NCBI GenBank assembly: GCA_022729575.1
Contig: DZAL01000002.1
Span: forward strand, 1 to 64,000
Source of the DNA: Thiomargarita sp.
GTDB lineage: Bacteria; Pseudomonadota; Gammaproteobacteria; Beggiatoales; Beggiatoaceae
Length of the DNA: 64,000 nt
Reading direction: 5' to 3'
Notes under the pieces: generated by a model
Database searches by the model: none
Told to the model about the DNA's origin: nothing
Seen by the model: only the letters and a program-made list of their open reading frames with translations
Made by a program: the position numbers and the translations under genes
Shown here: positions 53,268-63,019 of the stretch, piece by piece
Layout of the letters: every line of letters starts with the position of its first letter
How positions within the stretch are numbered: position 1 is the first letter of the stretch

Positions 53268-54593
53268 ATGAACACTGACCATTTAGAATTTACGGGGGAG
53301 TTTGCTAAATCTTATGAATTAATGGAGCAAACTAAGCAATGTATCTTTATCACGGGCAAAGCGGGTACGGGGAAGTCGAGGTTGTTGCTATATTTTAAAA
53401 CTAACACCAGTAAAAAGGTGGTGGTGTTGGCACCTACGGGCGTAGCAGCACTGAATGTGGAGGGGGCAACGCTACATTCGTTTTTTCGATTACCTCCTCG
53501 TCCGATTCATCCTGATGAAATCAAAGCAGTGTCACCGAAGAAACGGAAGTTATATCAAACAATTGATGCTATTGTCATCGATGAAGTTTCTATGGTCCGG
53601 GCCGATTTGATCGACGTGATAGACCGTTTTCTGCGTTTAAATGGGAAAGACCGCTTGAAGCCTTTTGGTGGTATCCAAATGATTTTCATTGGCGATTTGT
53701 TTCAACTCCCACCAGTCGTTTCTAGCAATGAGGAGGCTAAGTTATTTGCGACCGGTTATCGTAGCCCGTTCTTTTTCGATGCTCACGTCTTTCAAGAAAC
53801 TCTCTTGCGGACGATGGAACTGACGAAGGTTTATCGGCAACAGGAGCCAGATTTTATTAAGTTGCTGAATGCCATTCGTAACAATCAGGCTAATCTTTCT
53901 GAGATTCAGCAGATTAATCAACGTTATCAGCCGCAGGTGGAGGCTAACGTCAATGATTATTATCTCACTTTAACCACTACCAATCAACTGGCCGCTAATA
54001 TTAATACTGCGCATTTGGCGCAACTCTCGGCGCCGGCTTATCAATTTGAAGGTGCCTTTGAGGGTAAATTTGAAACTGGTAATCTGCCCACGGAGGAGGT
54101 ATTGATTCTCAAAGAAGGGGCACAGGTGATGTTTGTCAAAAATGATAGTGACCGTCGTTGGGTCAATGGCACTTTGGGAAAGGTTAAAAAACTTGACCAG
54201 AATAAGATTGTGATAGAAACTGCCGACCACGACAGCTACTCGGTGGAGCCAGTCAAGTGGGAAATCTTGAAATATCAGTTCGATGAGGGGGCGCAAACCG
54301 TGACGACAGAAGTCACGGGTTCATTTAAACAATATCCTCTCCGGTTGGCTTCGGCCATAACTATTCATAAGAGCCAGGGTAAGCAATTTGATAAGGTGGT
54401 GATAGATTTAGGCAGTGGTGCTTTTGCCCATGGTCAACTTTATGTGGCTCTTTCTCGCTGTAGAACTTTAGCTGGACTGGTTCTTAAACGTCAGGTACGT
54501 CTTCAAGATGTGATTGTGGATAAACGGGTAGTGGAATTTTGTGCTTCGTGGAACCAGCCAAATTTCGAAAATCAAAAAGGCCGTAACCAATGA
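53268..54593 (+). CDS. Pif1-family DNA helicase
   Basis: A 441-residue superfamily 1B helicase. Walker A GKAGTGKS (30-37), motif Ia VLAPTGVAALNV, Walker B VIDEVSM with D105-E106, motif III FIGDLFQLPPV, motif V AITIHKSQGKQFDKVVIDLG and motif VI YVALSRCR are all present. Pif1 helicases unwind G-quadruplexes and R-loops with 5'-3' polarity. In bacteria many copies are accessory, on mobile elements or in defence loci. The stop codon overlaps the ATG of a transposase fragment (ATGA). The ribosome-binding site is poor. It lies 1 kb of repeats downstream of the McrB-like gene. Confidence 0.9.
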   Translation: MNTDHLEFTGEFAKSYELMEQTKQCIFITGKAGTGKSRLLLYFKTNTSKKVVVLAPTGVAALNVEGATLHSFFRLPPRPIHPDEIKAVSPKKRKLYQTIDAIVIDEVSMVRADLIDVIDRFLRLNGKDRLKPFGGIQMIFIGDLFQLPPVVSSNEEAKLFATGYRSPFFFDAHVFQETLLRTMELTKVYRQQEPDFIKLLNAIRNNQANLSEIQQINQRYQPQVEANVNDYYLTLTTTNQLAANINTAHLAQLSAPAYQFEGAFEGKFETGNLPTEEVLILKEGAQVMFVKNDSDRRWVNGTLGKVKKLDQNKIVIETADHDSYSVEPVKWEILKYQFDEGAQTVTTEVTGSFKQYPLRLASAITIHKSQGKQFDKVVIDLGSGAFAHGQLYVALSRCRTLAGLVLKRQVRLQDVIVDKRVVEFCASWNQPNFENQKGRNQ

Positions 54594-54747
54594 ACCGCCT
54601 GGTACATTATCTCCAGAATATCGAAGATTATCGTCACCCAAAAGGGAAACGTCACCAACTTCTCCCCGGCCTAATCATCATGATAATGGCCATGACTGGT
54701 GGTTACACCGGGCTAGATTTGGCCAACACTGCGGTACCCGAGGTCCG
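54590..54747 (+). pseudogene. N-terminal stub of an ISAs1/H-repeat-type transposase
   Basis: The first 53 codons (LQNIEDYRHPKGKRHQLLPG ... MAMTGGYTGLDLANT) match the N-terminal region of H-repeat/ISAs1-type transposases. The frame then runs into a D-family hairpin (54748-54780) and ends out of context near 54832. No catalytic DDE part is present. The start overlaps the helicase stop codon. Confidence 0.65.
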
Positions 54748-54780
54748 AGGGATAACACCCCTTCGAGGGGTGTTATCCCT
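54748..54780. repeat. D-family hairpin truncating the transposase stub
   Basis: A perfect copy of AGGGATAACACCCCTTCG and complement. It separates the transposase fragment from the 3' end of the convergent hybrid kinase gene, whose stop codon is 8 bp away. Confidence 0.85.
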
Positions 54781-54788
54781 TGGTTGGT

Positions 54789-57700
54789 TCAGCGATACAA
54801 CCACACCCTCATCAAATACATCAATTTGTTAGTATCCACGGGCTTCGTAATATAGTCATTGGCCCCAGCGTCAATACATTTAGCCTTGTCCCCTTTCATC
54901 GCCTTAGCGGTCAACGCAATTATCGGTAGATGACAAAAGCGGGGTTGGGCTCGAATTCGCCGCATAGCTTCATCACCATCCATCTCCGGCATCATAATAT
55001 CCATCAACACCAGATCCACGTTAGGATGCTCATTTAATAATTCTAGTGCCTCCTTACCATGAGCCGCAACTACTGCTTCCATCTCCTGCCGCTCTAAAAA
55101 ACTTACTAATGCAAACGTATTCCGAGCGTCATCGTCCACTATCAACACTTTCTTACCAATGAGAATCGCCGGTTTATCATGCACACGCTGGAGCATTTTC
55201 TGCTTCTCTTTAGGTAAATTGGCTTCTACTTGATGCAAAAATAGAATCACTTCGTCTAATAACCGTTCAGGGGTTCGGACCGATTTGAGGATCAGATTAT
55301 TCTCATAACGATGTAACAGGGTCTCTTCTGGAGCGGTTAATTCTCGTTCCGCATAAACAATCACGGGAATTTGTGACAATTCTTCTTTCTGACCGAGTTG
55401 TTCAAGCAATTGCAGACTGGCGCCAGTTTCACAGTCAACGTCTAAGACAATACAATCAAATTGCTGTTGCAAGAGTTGACGATAAGCTTCGACTTGAGTC
55501 GTAGCAACTGTCGTTTTGATTTCTTGACTTGCGACCAACTCTAAAATTTGCTGTTGACGTGTTTGCAGATCCACTACGACCAGGAGTTGTCGGAGAGGAA
55601 TGGCGATAAAACTGGCTATCTTTTTGAAAACTTTAGTCAGTTCTACCAGGCCCACCGGTTTTGACAAATAACCGAAGGCTCCCATTTTTCTACTCTCCTG
55701 ATCACCGTCGACAGCCGAAATAAAATGCACGGGCCGATGGCGAGTCTCGGGATTATCTTTCAATTGTTCCATGACCGTCCAACCATCCATTATCGGCAAA
55801 GCAACGTCCAGGATAATCGCGTCCGGCTTGTAATCAACAGCTAATTGTAGACCCGTTTTACCATCTTCAGCTACAATACACTTAAAGTCTTTCTCCCGCG
55901 CTAGTTCCATTAAGGTGCGCAAAAAGTTACGATCATCTTCGATAATCAACAGAGTGCGGTCTTGGGGCTGAAGGGTACCTCTATCGTCGTTTAAAGGTTC
56001 AGCACTCACAGGACTAGGCATAATAGGCCTGGCGGAATCTGGAATCGCTGAATCCTTGACCTCCGGAATTTCTGATCTCCTGACGACCTCCTGACCTCCT
56101 GATGTTCTGGCGGCCGGAACTTTTGAACGTCGAGTCTCCGGAATTTCTGAACGGCTTTTTAGTGGTAAGTAAATAGTGAAAATACTGCCATGGCCCACCT
56201 CACTTTGCAATTTAATCTCCCCTTCCAGTAGGCGCACTAACTGGCGGGCAATCGATAATCCCAAGCCGGTCCCACCATAACTTCTACTGGTGGAACCATC
56301 CGCTTGTTGGAAAGCTTCAAAAATAATTTCTTGTTTATCTTTGGGAATTCCAATGCCCGTATCCATGACACTGATAGCTAGAGATTCCCTAGGGCCAGTT
56401 CCAGAAGAACTCAATTCTTGGTTAGCTGCTAGACCAATGGCTAGTTTAACTTCTCCCTGTGCAGTAAATTTGAAGGCATTGGCTAGTAAATTATTGACGA
56501 CTTGTTTAAGCTTTTGTTCATCCGTGTATAATACGGTGGGTACGGTATCCGCCAACTGAATCGTAAAAGTGAGTCTCTTCTTATCAGCCAGTGGTTGGAA
56601 TTTTTGCTGAATAGTCACTATTAAATTACTTAGCAACACATCTTCTTGGTGAAGGTCCACTTTGCCCGCTTCTATCTTTGACCAATCTAAAACTTCATTA
56701 ATGATGGTCAGCAAATCGACACCCGCGCTATGAATCGTATGGACAAATTGTATTTGTTTGTCAGTCAAATTACTCTCTTTATTCTCAATTAACAGTTGAC
56801 TCAGAATGAGCAAACTATTTAGAGGAGTGCGTAATTCATGGGACATATTGGCCAAAAATTCAGATTTATATTTACTCGCTATTTCTAATTCTTTCGCGTT
56901 CGCTTCGATGTCTTGACGAGTTTTTTCTAAGGTCCGATTTTTCTCATTGATGGCCTCTTTTTGCCGTTCCAACTCCCGGGTCCGTATTTCTAATTCTTCA
57001 TTAGCATGACGCAACTCTTCTTGTTGAGTTTGTAACTCCTCTGACTGAGTTTGCAATTCTTCGTTGGTTGATTGTAACTCCTCTTGTTGAGTTTGTAAGT
57101 CCTCTGATTGACTTTGCAACTCTTCGTTAGTCGCTTGCAACTCCTCCTGTTGTCTCTGTAATTCTTTGGCTTGTTGCTGACTTTGTTGCAACAGCGCTTG
57201 CATTTGGTCACGGGCCACCGTACTATTTACCGCTATCCCCAGGCTGGGCATCGCTTGCTCCAGAAGTTCACGCTGAACTTCGGACCGCGGCTCAAACGAA
57301 CCCAGTTCAATCACCCCTAAGATTGCTCCTTCATACGAAAAAGGGAGCAACAGCACATGACGAGGTATCGCTTTGGAGAGACTCGAGCGAATAATATAGC
57401 TATATTCGTCAGGATGATGAACACACTCAATGGCTCGTTTTTCTAAAGCCACTTGTCCAACCAGCCCTTCTCCAAGATAAAATTTATCGGGCCAATTTTC
57501 AGCGTGAGTATAAGCATAACTAGCTATTCTGTGTAGAAAAGACCGAGGTCGGTCTGGGTCCGTTCTAAGCAGATAAAATAATCCTACTTGTGCTGCCAAA
57601 TAGGTAGTCAGAAAGTCAATAGTATTCTTCGCTAGGGTCAGAATATCCTGTTCTCCCCGCCATTTTTCATTTAATTTAGCTAGTCCCGTCTTTAACCAAT

Positions 57701-58601
57701 TTTTGGTTTCTAACTGTTGAGAAGCAACCACGGTTTTTTCAAGTAATTCTTGATTCAGACGAAATTGATGGTTAAACGCTTCTGCCAGTAGGTGCAGTTC
57801 ATGAGTTCCGACGGGTTTCAAACTAAAATTGGCACTTCGAACCTCTTCACTGTGCAAAGCTTCGATATAACTTTTTACCGGGGTACTTAATTGTGTGCGA
57901 AAAATCCATAGAATGAAGCCCATCACCACGGGAATCAAAACCGCAAAGAGGAATAAAGTCATTTCGGCCCACTGAATTTCGGTCATGGCAACTTGAACTT
58001 CCCGGGCGGCCCGTCCATTCATGGTTTCCTGAAACTTCGCAATGGGTTCCATAATCAGTTTCTTATCATAATGATACTGATTATCAAACATAATTTTTTG
58101 TGCTACCCGGATTTTTTCCTCAGCATTCAGGGATACCTCTTCGGGCGACAAGAGCCAGGCAGCAATGGCAGGGTGCATAGAAGATTGAGGAATCTTGAGT
58201 GCTTCTAACATTAACCGCATCGAACGGGTTTCGGTAGCAACCAGCGCATCAGAATTTTGTTTCGCTAATTGGAGCCAATGCAATTCTTCTAGCGGTGCTT
58301 TCAATTCCTTGAGTCTGGTCAAAACCTTATCCCGCGTTTTCGTCACTTCAATTTCACGCCAATAATTTTGCAGAGGTTTGAGGTCGGAAGTGACCGCAAA
58401 TTCACGGGCTTCATCGGTCAAATAATCAGAGGCATCGGCAAGGTCAATGCCTAATTGTTTCAATTCAACTTATCTGGTGACCGCATCTTGATTTTGTTGA
58501 TGCGCGAGTTTAGTAAAGTAAACGCTGCTTCCTAGTAGTAGTGAGATTAGCGAAAAAGCAACCACCGTAAGAAAGTTAAGTGTAGAATGTTTGATAATCA
58601 T
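54789..58601 (-). pseudogene. Hybrid sensor histidine kinase split by an in-frame TAA
   Basis: A membrane hybrid kinase of 1271 codons with a TAA at codon 44 (58470-58472). The first part (ATG 58601) holds membrane helix 1 (FLTVVAFSLISLLLGSSVYF). The rest could restart at TTG 58463 as a 1224-residue protein. Domains in order: periplasmic helical region, membrane helix 2 (LFAVLIPVVMGFILWIF), HAMP, GAF, a long Q/E-rich coiled coil (ELQTQQEELQSTNEELQ), HisKA with MSHELRTPLN, HATPase (DTGIGIP, GGTGLGLSI) and three receiver domains near the C-terminus. The second receiver is degenerate. Everything after the stop is intact and in the same frame. This means a recent nonsense mutation, a sequence error, read-through or a functional shorter form without helix 1. 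Confidence 0.85.
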
Positions 58602-58619
58602 TATAAGTCTTGTAGGTTG

Positions 58620-58817
58620 GACTGGTCTTGTAGGTTGGACTGAGCGTAGCGAAGTCCAACAGGAGTCAACTGTTTTCTCGTTCCCACGCACCAACGTCCA
58701 TTTCTCGCAACGCTGGTGCGTGAGAACGAGAAAACGAGAAATTAAAATATACTTCATAGCGCAACAATCTGAACTTTTACAGGCAGGGATAACACCCCTT
58801 CGAGGGGTGTTATCCCT
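58620..58817. repeat. Mixed repeats upstream of the hybrid kinase
   Basis: Two copies of TTGTAGGTTGGACTG, then CTCGTTCCCACGCACCAACG with a matching inverted arm (to about 58735), then a D-family hairpin (58785-58817). No gene. Confidence 0.7.
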
Positions 58818-58902
58818 TGGATATTTCGAAAGTTCGCTCGCTTACACAGACACATTAATAAAATTGACCTAAGTATAAAATTTTATTGTAGTTTTGAGAG
58901 GC

Positions 58903-58931
58903 TTGACACTTTTTGCAAAATCGTTTTTAAT
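58903..58931 (+). promoter_or_regulatory. Sigma-70-like promoter of a putative small RNA
   Basis: A perfect -35 TTGACA (58903-58908), a 17-bp spacer and TTTAAT (58926-58931) as -10. Transcription would begin near 58938. No gene follows for 270 bp, but a terminator does. Confidence 0.5.
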
Positions 58932-58937
58932 ACCTTC

Positions 58938-59067
58938 ATGAGACAGAGCCTGCTTGCTATCGAGATGGATAGACTTGGTTTTTGTGGACTTGCCCATTCG
59001 CATCATTATTCCCTGCGTCGATGAAATTGGCAGTATCTTCCCTTAACTATCCAGTTAGGGATTTTTT
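58938..59067 (+). ncRNA. Putative small RNA
   Basis: A stretch of about 130 nt between a sigma-70-like promoter and an intrinsic terminator (CCC-T-TAACT stem, loop ATCC, AGTTA-GGG, then ATTTTTT at 59061-59067). It has no convincing plus-strand reading frame. The minus strand stays open for about 42 codons, so decayed coding sequence is an alternative. It does not resemble 6S RNA, SRP RNA, tmRNA or RNase P RNA. Confidence 0.4.
59040..59067 (+). terminator. Intrinsic terminator
   Basis: An 8-bp stem with one bulge and a 4-base loop (CCCTTAACT, ATCC, AGTTAGGG), followed by ATTTTTT. It is the only clear T-run terminator on the plus strand in this area and lies 148 bp upstream of the YqeG-like gene. 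Confidence 0.65.
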
Positions 59068-59214
59068 CTGTGAAGGAGATATAGCACGGTTCTCGATGCT
59101 GGTTGTCACTTCGTTAGTATATAGATAATTTGCTTTTTGAAGAAAGCCTTGGTAGGCAATCTTGAACCAATCAGACCTGACCGATTTTGAAAAACCGGTC
59201 TGGTCAAATACCGA

Positions 59215-59802
59215 ATGGCTAAACCAATTCCTAATTTTGCCATGAAACTACTTCTAAACCGATTAAGACAACACCGCGAAAGGTTGGCACAGATTTATCA
59301 AACTTCACCGCCAGGTTATCGTTTACTTCAATTATCTCCTCAAGACTTGAAACAACAAGGAATCTCGGTATTGGTGTTAGATTTTGATGGCGTGTTGGCG
59401 GCTTACGGTGAATTATCTCCAGTGCCAGAATTGGATGAATGGTTACAAAACTGTTTGAACATTTTTGGGGCCTCACAGGTGTTTATTTTATCAAATAAAC
59501 CATTAGCTCAGAGGATTACTTATTTAGAGAAACATTATCAGGGGGTGCGTTGGATTACGGGGGTGAGGAAAAAACCGGATCCACAAGGACTGGAAACAAT
59601 TTTAGAGTACACAGGACAACCGGCATCAAGTGTGATGCTGGTTGATGACCGTTTGCTCACCGGCGCGTTGGCGGCATGTATTGCCAACGTCCGATTTACT
59701 TACATTACTCGACCTTATATGCAAATATGGAAACGACCTATTCCAGAGCTATTTTTTTGGCTGTTGCGATTTTTAGAACGACGATTGGTGCAGTGGTATT
59801 AA
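59215..59802 (+). CDS. YqeG-type HAD phosphatase
   Basis: A 195-residue HAD-superfamily IIIA phosphatase. The four motifs are visible: VLDFDGVLA (nucleophile Asp), LSNK, RKKPD and VDDRLLTG. The YqeG group includes phosphatidylglycerophosphate phosphatase-like enzymes (Gep4/PTPMT-type relatives), so a role in phospholipid synthesis is possible but unproven. The C-terminus (IWKRPIPELFFWLLRFLERR) is amphipathic and could bind the membrane. Start ATG 59215; ATG 59242 is an alternative. It stands alone. Confidence 0.85.
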   Translation: MAKPIPNFAMKLLLNRLRQHRERLAQIYQTSPPGYRLLQLSPQDLKQQGISVLVLDFDGVLAAYGELSPVPELDEWLQNCLNIFGASQVFILSNKPLAQRITYLEKHYQGVRWITGVRKKPDPQGLETILEYTGQPASSVMLVDDRLLTGALAACIANVRFTYITRPYMQIWKRPIPELFFWLLRFLERRLVQWY

Positions 59803-59839
59803 TGTGAGGTAATACTGAAAATCTTTCCGAGGTTACTAA

Positions 59840-59945
59840 CATATTTACCTTCCCCCCTAACTCCTCCTTGACCAGGAAGGGGAGTGACCCCCCTTCTTTT
59901 TCCCCTTCCTTGCCAGGGAGGGGTGATGTTACGCAAGGTGAGTTA
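59840..59945. repeat. CCTTCC-stem repeat with AACTCACCTTGCG-type end
   Basis: An inverted repeat with arms like CTCCTCCTTG...AGGGGAG and CCTTCCTTGCCAGGGAGGGG, ending GCAAGGTGAGTTAC. It resembles the family at 17465-17577 and sits between the YqeG-type gene and the convergent gene after it. Confidence 0.65.
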
Positions 59946-60644
59946 CATAATACGAGGAAAATCATTGGCAGAAATATCTACAAACAACGGTTTCAATTTC
60001 TGTAAATGTTGCTCTAAACTGACTGATAATAGAGAAGAAATAGAAAATAACGTGGATAATACATCGAGATTAGAATCTGCTTCACTGGCGGCGCGAATCC
60101 GTTGTAAAAAATCATAATTCAGGGTCAGTAAATCTTTATAGTGCTTTTTCAAACCATTCAATTCTAAATCTGCTCTTCCCCCTGCCTGATAGATATAATA
60201 TTGACTCAATAGATAAGAAGAGGTCACCCGGAAGACAATTTCATCAATCGTGGCAAATGGTAAATGATAATGTGCCATTCCGCGCATCCGTGACAGAATA
60301 GGACAAGCACTGGTGGCCATGACAAATCCAATCAAGGCTCTTAGGCCCGTTTGGGCATCGCATCGTTTAAAATATTCACGCTCCGGGGTAATTACCCGGA
60401 CGCTAGTGGTGCTGCATGATAAGATTTCGCGAAACCCCAGAATAATCTCCTTGGCATCAATCGCCACAGGACAGTGCGAATACTCTTTGGTATTTAATGG
60501 ACAGTTGTCACATTGCTTAAAACTTAATTCGGTCCATGCTGGATAATCGGCTTTATCCAAAATATCAGCACGCGGTCTGACAAAATTAATTTTATAGTGC
60601 AGTAAGTTACCATCGTCCATGGTAAAAGTGTATTCAATAAACAT
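59943..60644 (-). CDS. DUF6901-like Cys-motif protein, paralogue 1
   Basis: A cytoplasmic protein of about 233 residues, closely related to the next gene. Near residues 45-65 it has Q-C-D-N-C-P-L then SHCPVA, a CxxC...HC cluster that looks metal-binding. The rest is helical (TGLRALIGFVMATSACPIL, VTSSYLLSQYY). I think it belongs to the DUF6901 family, from memory of the FKQCDNCPL-type motif; function unknown. The start is uncertain: ATG 60644 aligns with the paralogue, while ATG 60665 would add seven residues. The two genes are 51 bp apart or less. Confidence 0.75.
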   Translation of the reverse strand: MFIEYTFTMDDGNLLHYKINFVRPRADILDKADYPAWTELSFKQCDNCPLNTKEYSHCPVAIDAKEIILGFREILSCSTTSVRVITPEREYFKRCDAQTGLRALIGFVMATSACPILSRMRGMAHYHLPFATIDEIVFRVTSSYLLSQYYIYQAGGRADLELNGLKKHYKDLLTLNYDFLQRIRAASEADSNLDVLSTLFSISSLLSVSLEQHLQKLKPLFVDISANDFPRIM

Positions 60645-60694
60645 ATCCTGTTTGTCAATTACCATATATAGTTACCATAATGTTGACTACCGTG

Positions 60695-61378
60695 TTAGCT
60701 CAATATCGTTTCAACAAATAAATGTTCTATCTCTTTTAGGTGTCTTTCTAATGAGAGTGATAACATGGAGGAGATGGTGAATAAAGTGGCGAGTACGTTC
60801 AAATTGGAGTCTGCTTCACAGGCGGCGCGAAGCCGTTTTAAAAAATGATAATTTAAAGTTTGCATTTCTCTATAATAGGCTTTTAAACCGATTAGCTCCA
60901 AATCATACTGACCGCCATTTTTATATTGATAATACTGACGCAGTAAGTAAGAAGAGGTTACACGAAAAACCGTTTCTTCCAACGAGGCAAATGGTAAATG
61001 ATAATAGGCCATTCCTCGCATAGTGTATAAAATTGGACAGGTACTACTGGCCATGACAAATCCAATCAAGGCTCTCAAACCAGTTTGAGCGTCAGTACGT
61101 TTAAAATAATCACGCTCTGGGGTACGAACATGAATATCCACCTCTCGACAAGATAACACTTCGGCAAAACCCATTACGATTTCATACGCATCAATCGCTA
61201 CAGGACAATGAGAATATTCTTCTATCTTTAAGGGGCAGTTCGAACATTGATGAAAATCCAAATGTGTCCAAGGAGGGTATTTAGTTTTGGCTAAAATATT
61301 TTTCCGTAGTCGATCAAACTCTACTCGATAATGCAGCACCTTACCATCATCCATGATAAAAGTGTATTCAATAAACAT
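60695..61378 (-). CDS. DUF6901-like Cys-motif protein, paralogue 2
   Basis: A 227-residue protein that matches paralogue 1 along its whole length: MFIEYTF start, HQCSNCPLKIEEYSHCPVA cluster, RTPERDYFKR, AQTGLRALIGFVMAS, FRVTSSYLLRQYY and a similar C-terminus. It precedes paralogue 1 in transcription order, so they form a tandem duplicated pair. ATG 61378 has GGA eight bases upstream. No hint of function from neighbours. Confidence 0.78.
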   Translation of the reverse strand: MFIEYTFIMDDGKVLHYRVEFDRLRKNILAKTKYPPWTHLDFHQCSNCPLKIEEYSHCPVAIDAYEIVMGFAEVLSCREVDIHVRTPERDYFKRTDAQTGLRALIGFVMASSTCPILYTMRGMAYYHLPFASLEETVFRVTSSYLLRQYYQYKNGGQYDLELIGLKAYYREMQTLNYHFLKRLRAACEADSNLNVLATLFTISSMLSLSLERHLKEIEHLFVETILS

Positions 61379-61509
61379 AAAACAGTTCCAGCATCATCCA
61401 GTCATCATAGTTGATATTATTTGTTACCCAGATTAAGAAGGCGGTTTAAGGATAAAACGATTAACGGTAGAAAATGTTGATATCCTCTTCTCACCATAAC
61501 ACTAAAGAA

Positions 61510-61564
61510 ACCCGCTAACACTTAAAGACTGAGGTTTAATTCAGTCGTCAAAACTCTAGCGGGT
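61510..61564 (-). terminator. Terminator after tRNA-Leu
   Basis: On the minus strand ACCCGCTA ... TAGCGGGT forms an outer stem and GACTGA ... TCAGTC an inner one, followed by TTCTTTAG. It lies 63 bp downstream of the tRNA and fits its transcription end. Confidence 0.6.
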
Positions 61565-61627
61565 ATTATCGATAATATCAACGAGAAGAGTAAGTATTTA
61601 AATATACTTTCAAAAATTTATGAATAA

Positions 61628-61714
61628 TGGTACCGAGGGTCGGACTCGAACCGACACGATGTTTCCACCACTAGATTTTGAGTCTAGCGCGTCTACCAGT
61701 TCCGCCACCCCGGC
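61628..61714 (-). tRNA. tRNA-Leu (anticodon CAA)
   Basis: An 87-nt class II tRNA with encoded CCA. The acceptor stem GCCGGGG pairs with CCTCGGT, with a closing G-T pair. The anticodon stem-loop is CTAGA-CTCAAAA-TCTAG, so the anticodon is CAA and reads UUG. A variable arm and the T arm GTCGG-TTCGAGT-CCGAC follow. Confidence 0.96.
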
Positions 61715-62276
61715 TTAGATTTGTTGAGATTCAGAAAGTATTGTAAAGGATTTTAGATACGGAGGGAAGTCTTTAAATTTAATAAATCTGGTTTAAATTT
61801 TATAATTTATTGATATATAAATAATAATTTTAAATTAATAATTTTATTACCAATCTTTAATAATATCAAATCTGAACTTATTTTAGTAAATCAATTTATT
61901 TTTCTGAAAATTGAGAAACTGAACATAATACTCTATTAGAGTTAAATCGCCATACTGAATTACCAGGTTTAAAGGGCAATATCATTTAAGGACTAGCCTG
62001 ATGCACCGTTGTAGGTTGGAGTGACCTGTCAGGTTTGAATCGTCACTGTCTTGACACCCCAAAGACGAGTACAGCGGATTTGGGGGATAAACGGATAAAC
62101 CCGCAGGTCTGCCTTATCCGTGTATCCCCTAAATCCGCTGTACTCAATAGCAAACAAGAAGGCAAATTAACACTTGCCAACCTCTCTTAACTAATATATC
62201 ATTCACCTTTCAAAACTAACCTAAACCTATTACCATTTCAGGACTGGCAGTCCTTAAAGGACTGCCAGTCCTAAAA
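61715..62276. other. AT-rich intergenic region with a long inverted repeat
   Basis: 61740-61980 is strongly AT-rich without a gene. 62067-62145 is a near-perfect inverted repeat (GAGTACAGCGGATTTGGGGG and complement) with a short centre. A family B palindrome (62240-62272) precedes the next gene. No coding sequence is seen. Confidence 0.7.
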
Positions 62277-62294
62277 TTGAAGAGGAATAAGACC

Positions 62295-62949
62295 ATGATA
62301 ATAACGTTGAAAATTATTATATTGGGTTTTCTGTTTCTAGTCAGTGGTGGTTCCCTGTTTGGACGAGTGTTCCATGGCAAGTTATGGCTGGAACTTCTGG
62401 CAGGCATAGTGGCCACGGCTTCTTTTGTTTATTTGGCCAAGGATATTATTTATCAGATGGTTTCTCAGGAGATTCAACAGGTCAAACAGGAGATGATTAA
62501 CCCAGTCCCAGCTAAACCGACAGCGGAGATAGTTAACCCAGTCCCCGTTATATCGGCTGAACCGAAACCGCCCGATGAGATGACTAACCCAGTCCCTGCT
62601 AAACCGACAGAAGAAGTGGTTAACCCAATTCCCGTTACCTCGACTGAACCGAAACCGCCCGCTTTGTCTCCTAAAACTTTTCCTCTACCGACAAGTGCGG
62701 AGTTGGAAAGCCCATCCAGGGGAAGACGAGGGGGCAATCTGTTTTGGGCACTGCCTAGACTTTACGCCTGATGGACAACTCTTAGCTTCGGGTAGTTGGG
62801 ATAAGACCATCAAACTGTGGCAAGTGAGTACGGGTCAGTTACTCAAGACCTTGTCAGGGCATCAAAGCTCTGTGTATTCTGTCGCCTTCAGTCCCGACAG
62901 GCGGTTGGCTTCGGGGTATGATGATGGGGTGATTAAGTTGTGGGAGTAG
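62295..62949 (+). pseudogene. Membrane-anchored WD40 protein broken by a frameshift
   Basis: ATG 62295 with GAGGAA upstream opens a protein with two membrane helices (LKIIILGFLFLVSGGSLFG, LWLELLAGIVATASFVYLA) and a Pro-rich region. That region contains a duplicated unit of about 28 residues ([17 protein letters not shown] and again). The frame ends at 62771. In the +1 frame from about 62695 to 62949 lies a WD40 blade and a half: [20 protein letters not shown] and [10 protein letters not shown]. The second blade lacks the usual G after SPD. The layout suggests one original gene with a frameshift near 62700-62750 and a shortened WD40 part. Confidence 0.65.
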
Positions 62950-63019
62950 GGAGAGTTCAAAGTCTTACGAGTTAGACTCCAAAAAGTGGAATTTGTTTAG
63001 TGAAGAAGAGGAAAATCGG

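Noticed and set aside
58900-59010. Minus-strand coding fragment
   Set aside because: About 42 open codons (starting MRMGKSTKTK) show no family resemblance that I can defend, and a promoter-terminator pair on the plus strand explains the region better.
59943-60665. Transposase or zinc-finger regulator
   Set aside because: The CxxC...HC cluster is not followed by a DNA-binding fold, and the rest is unlike any transposase I know.
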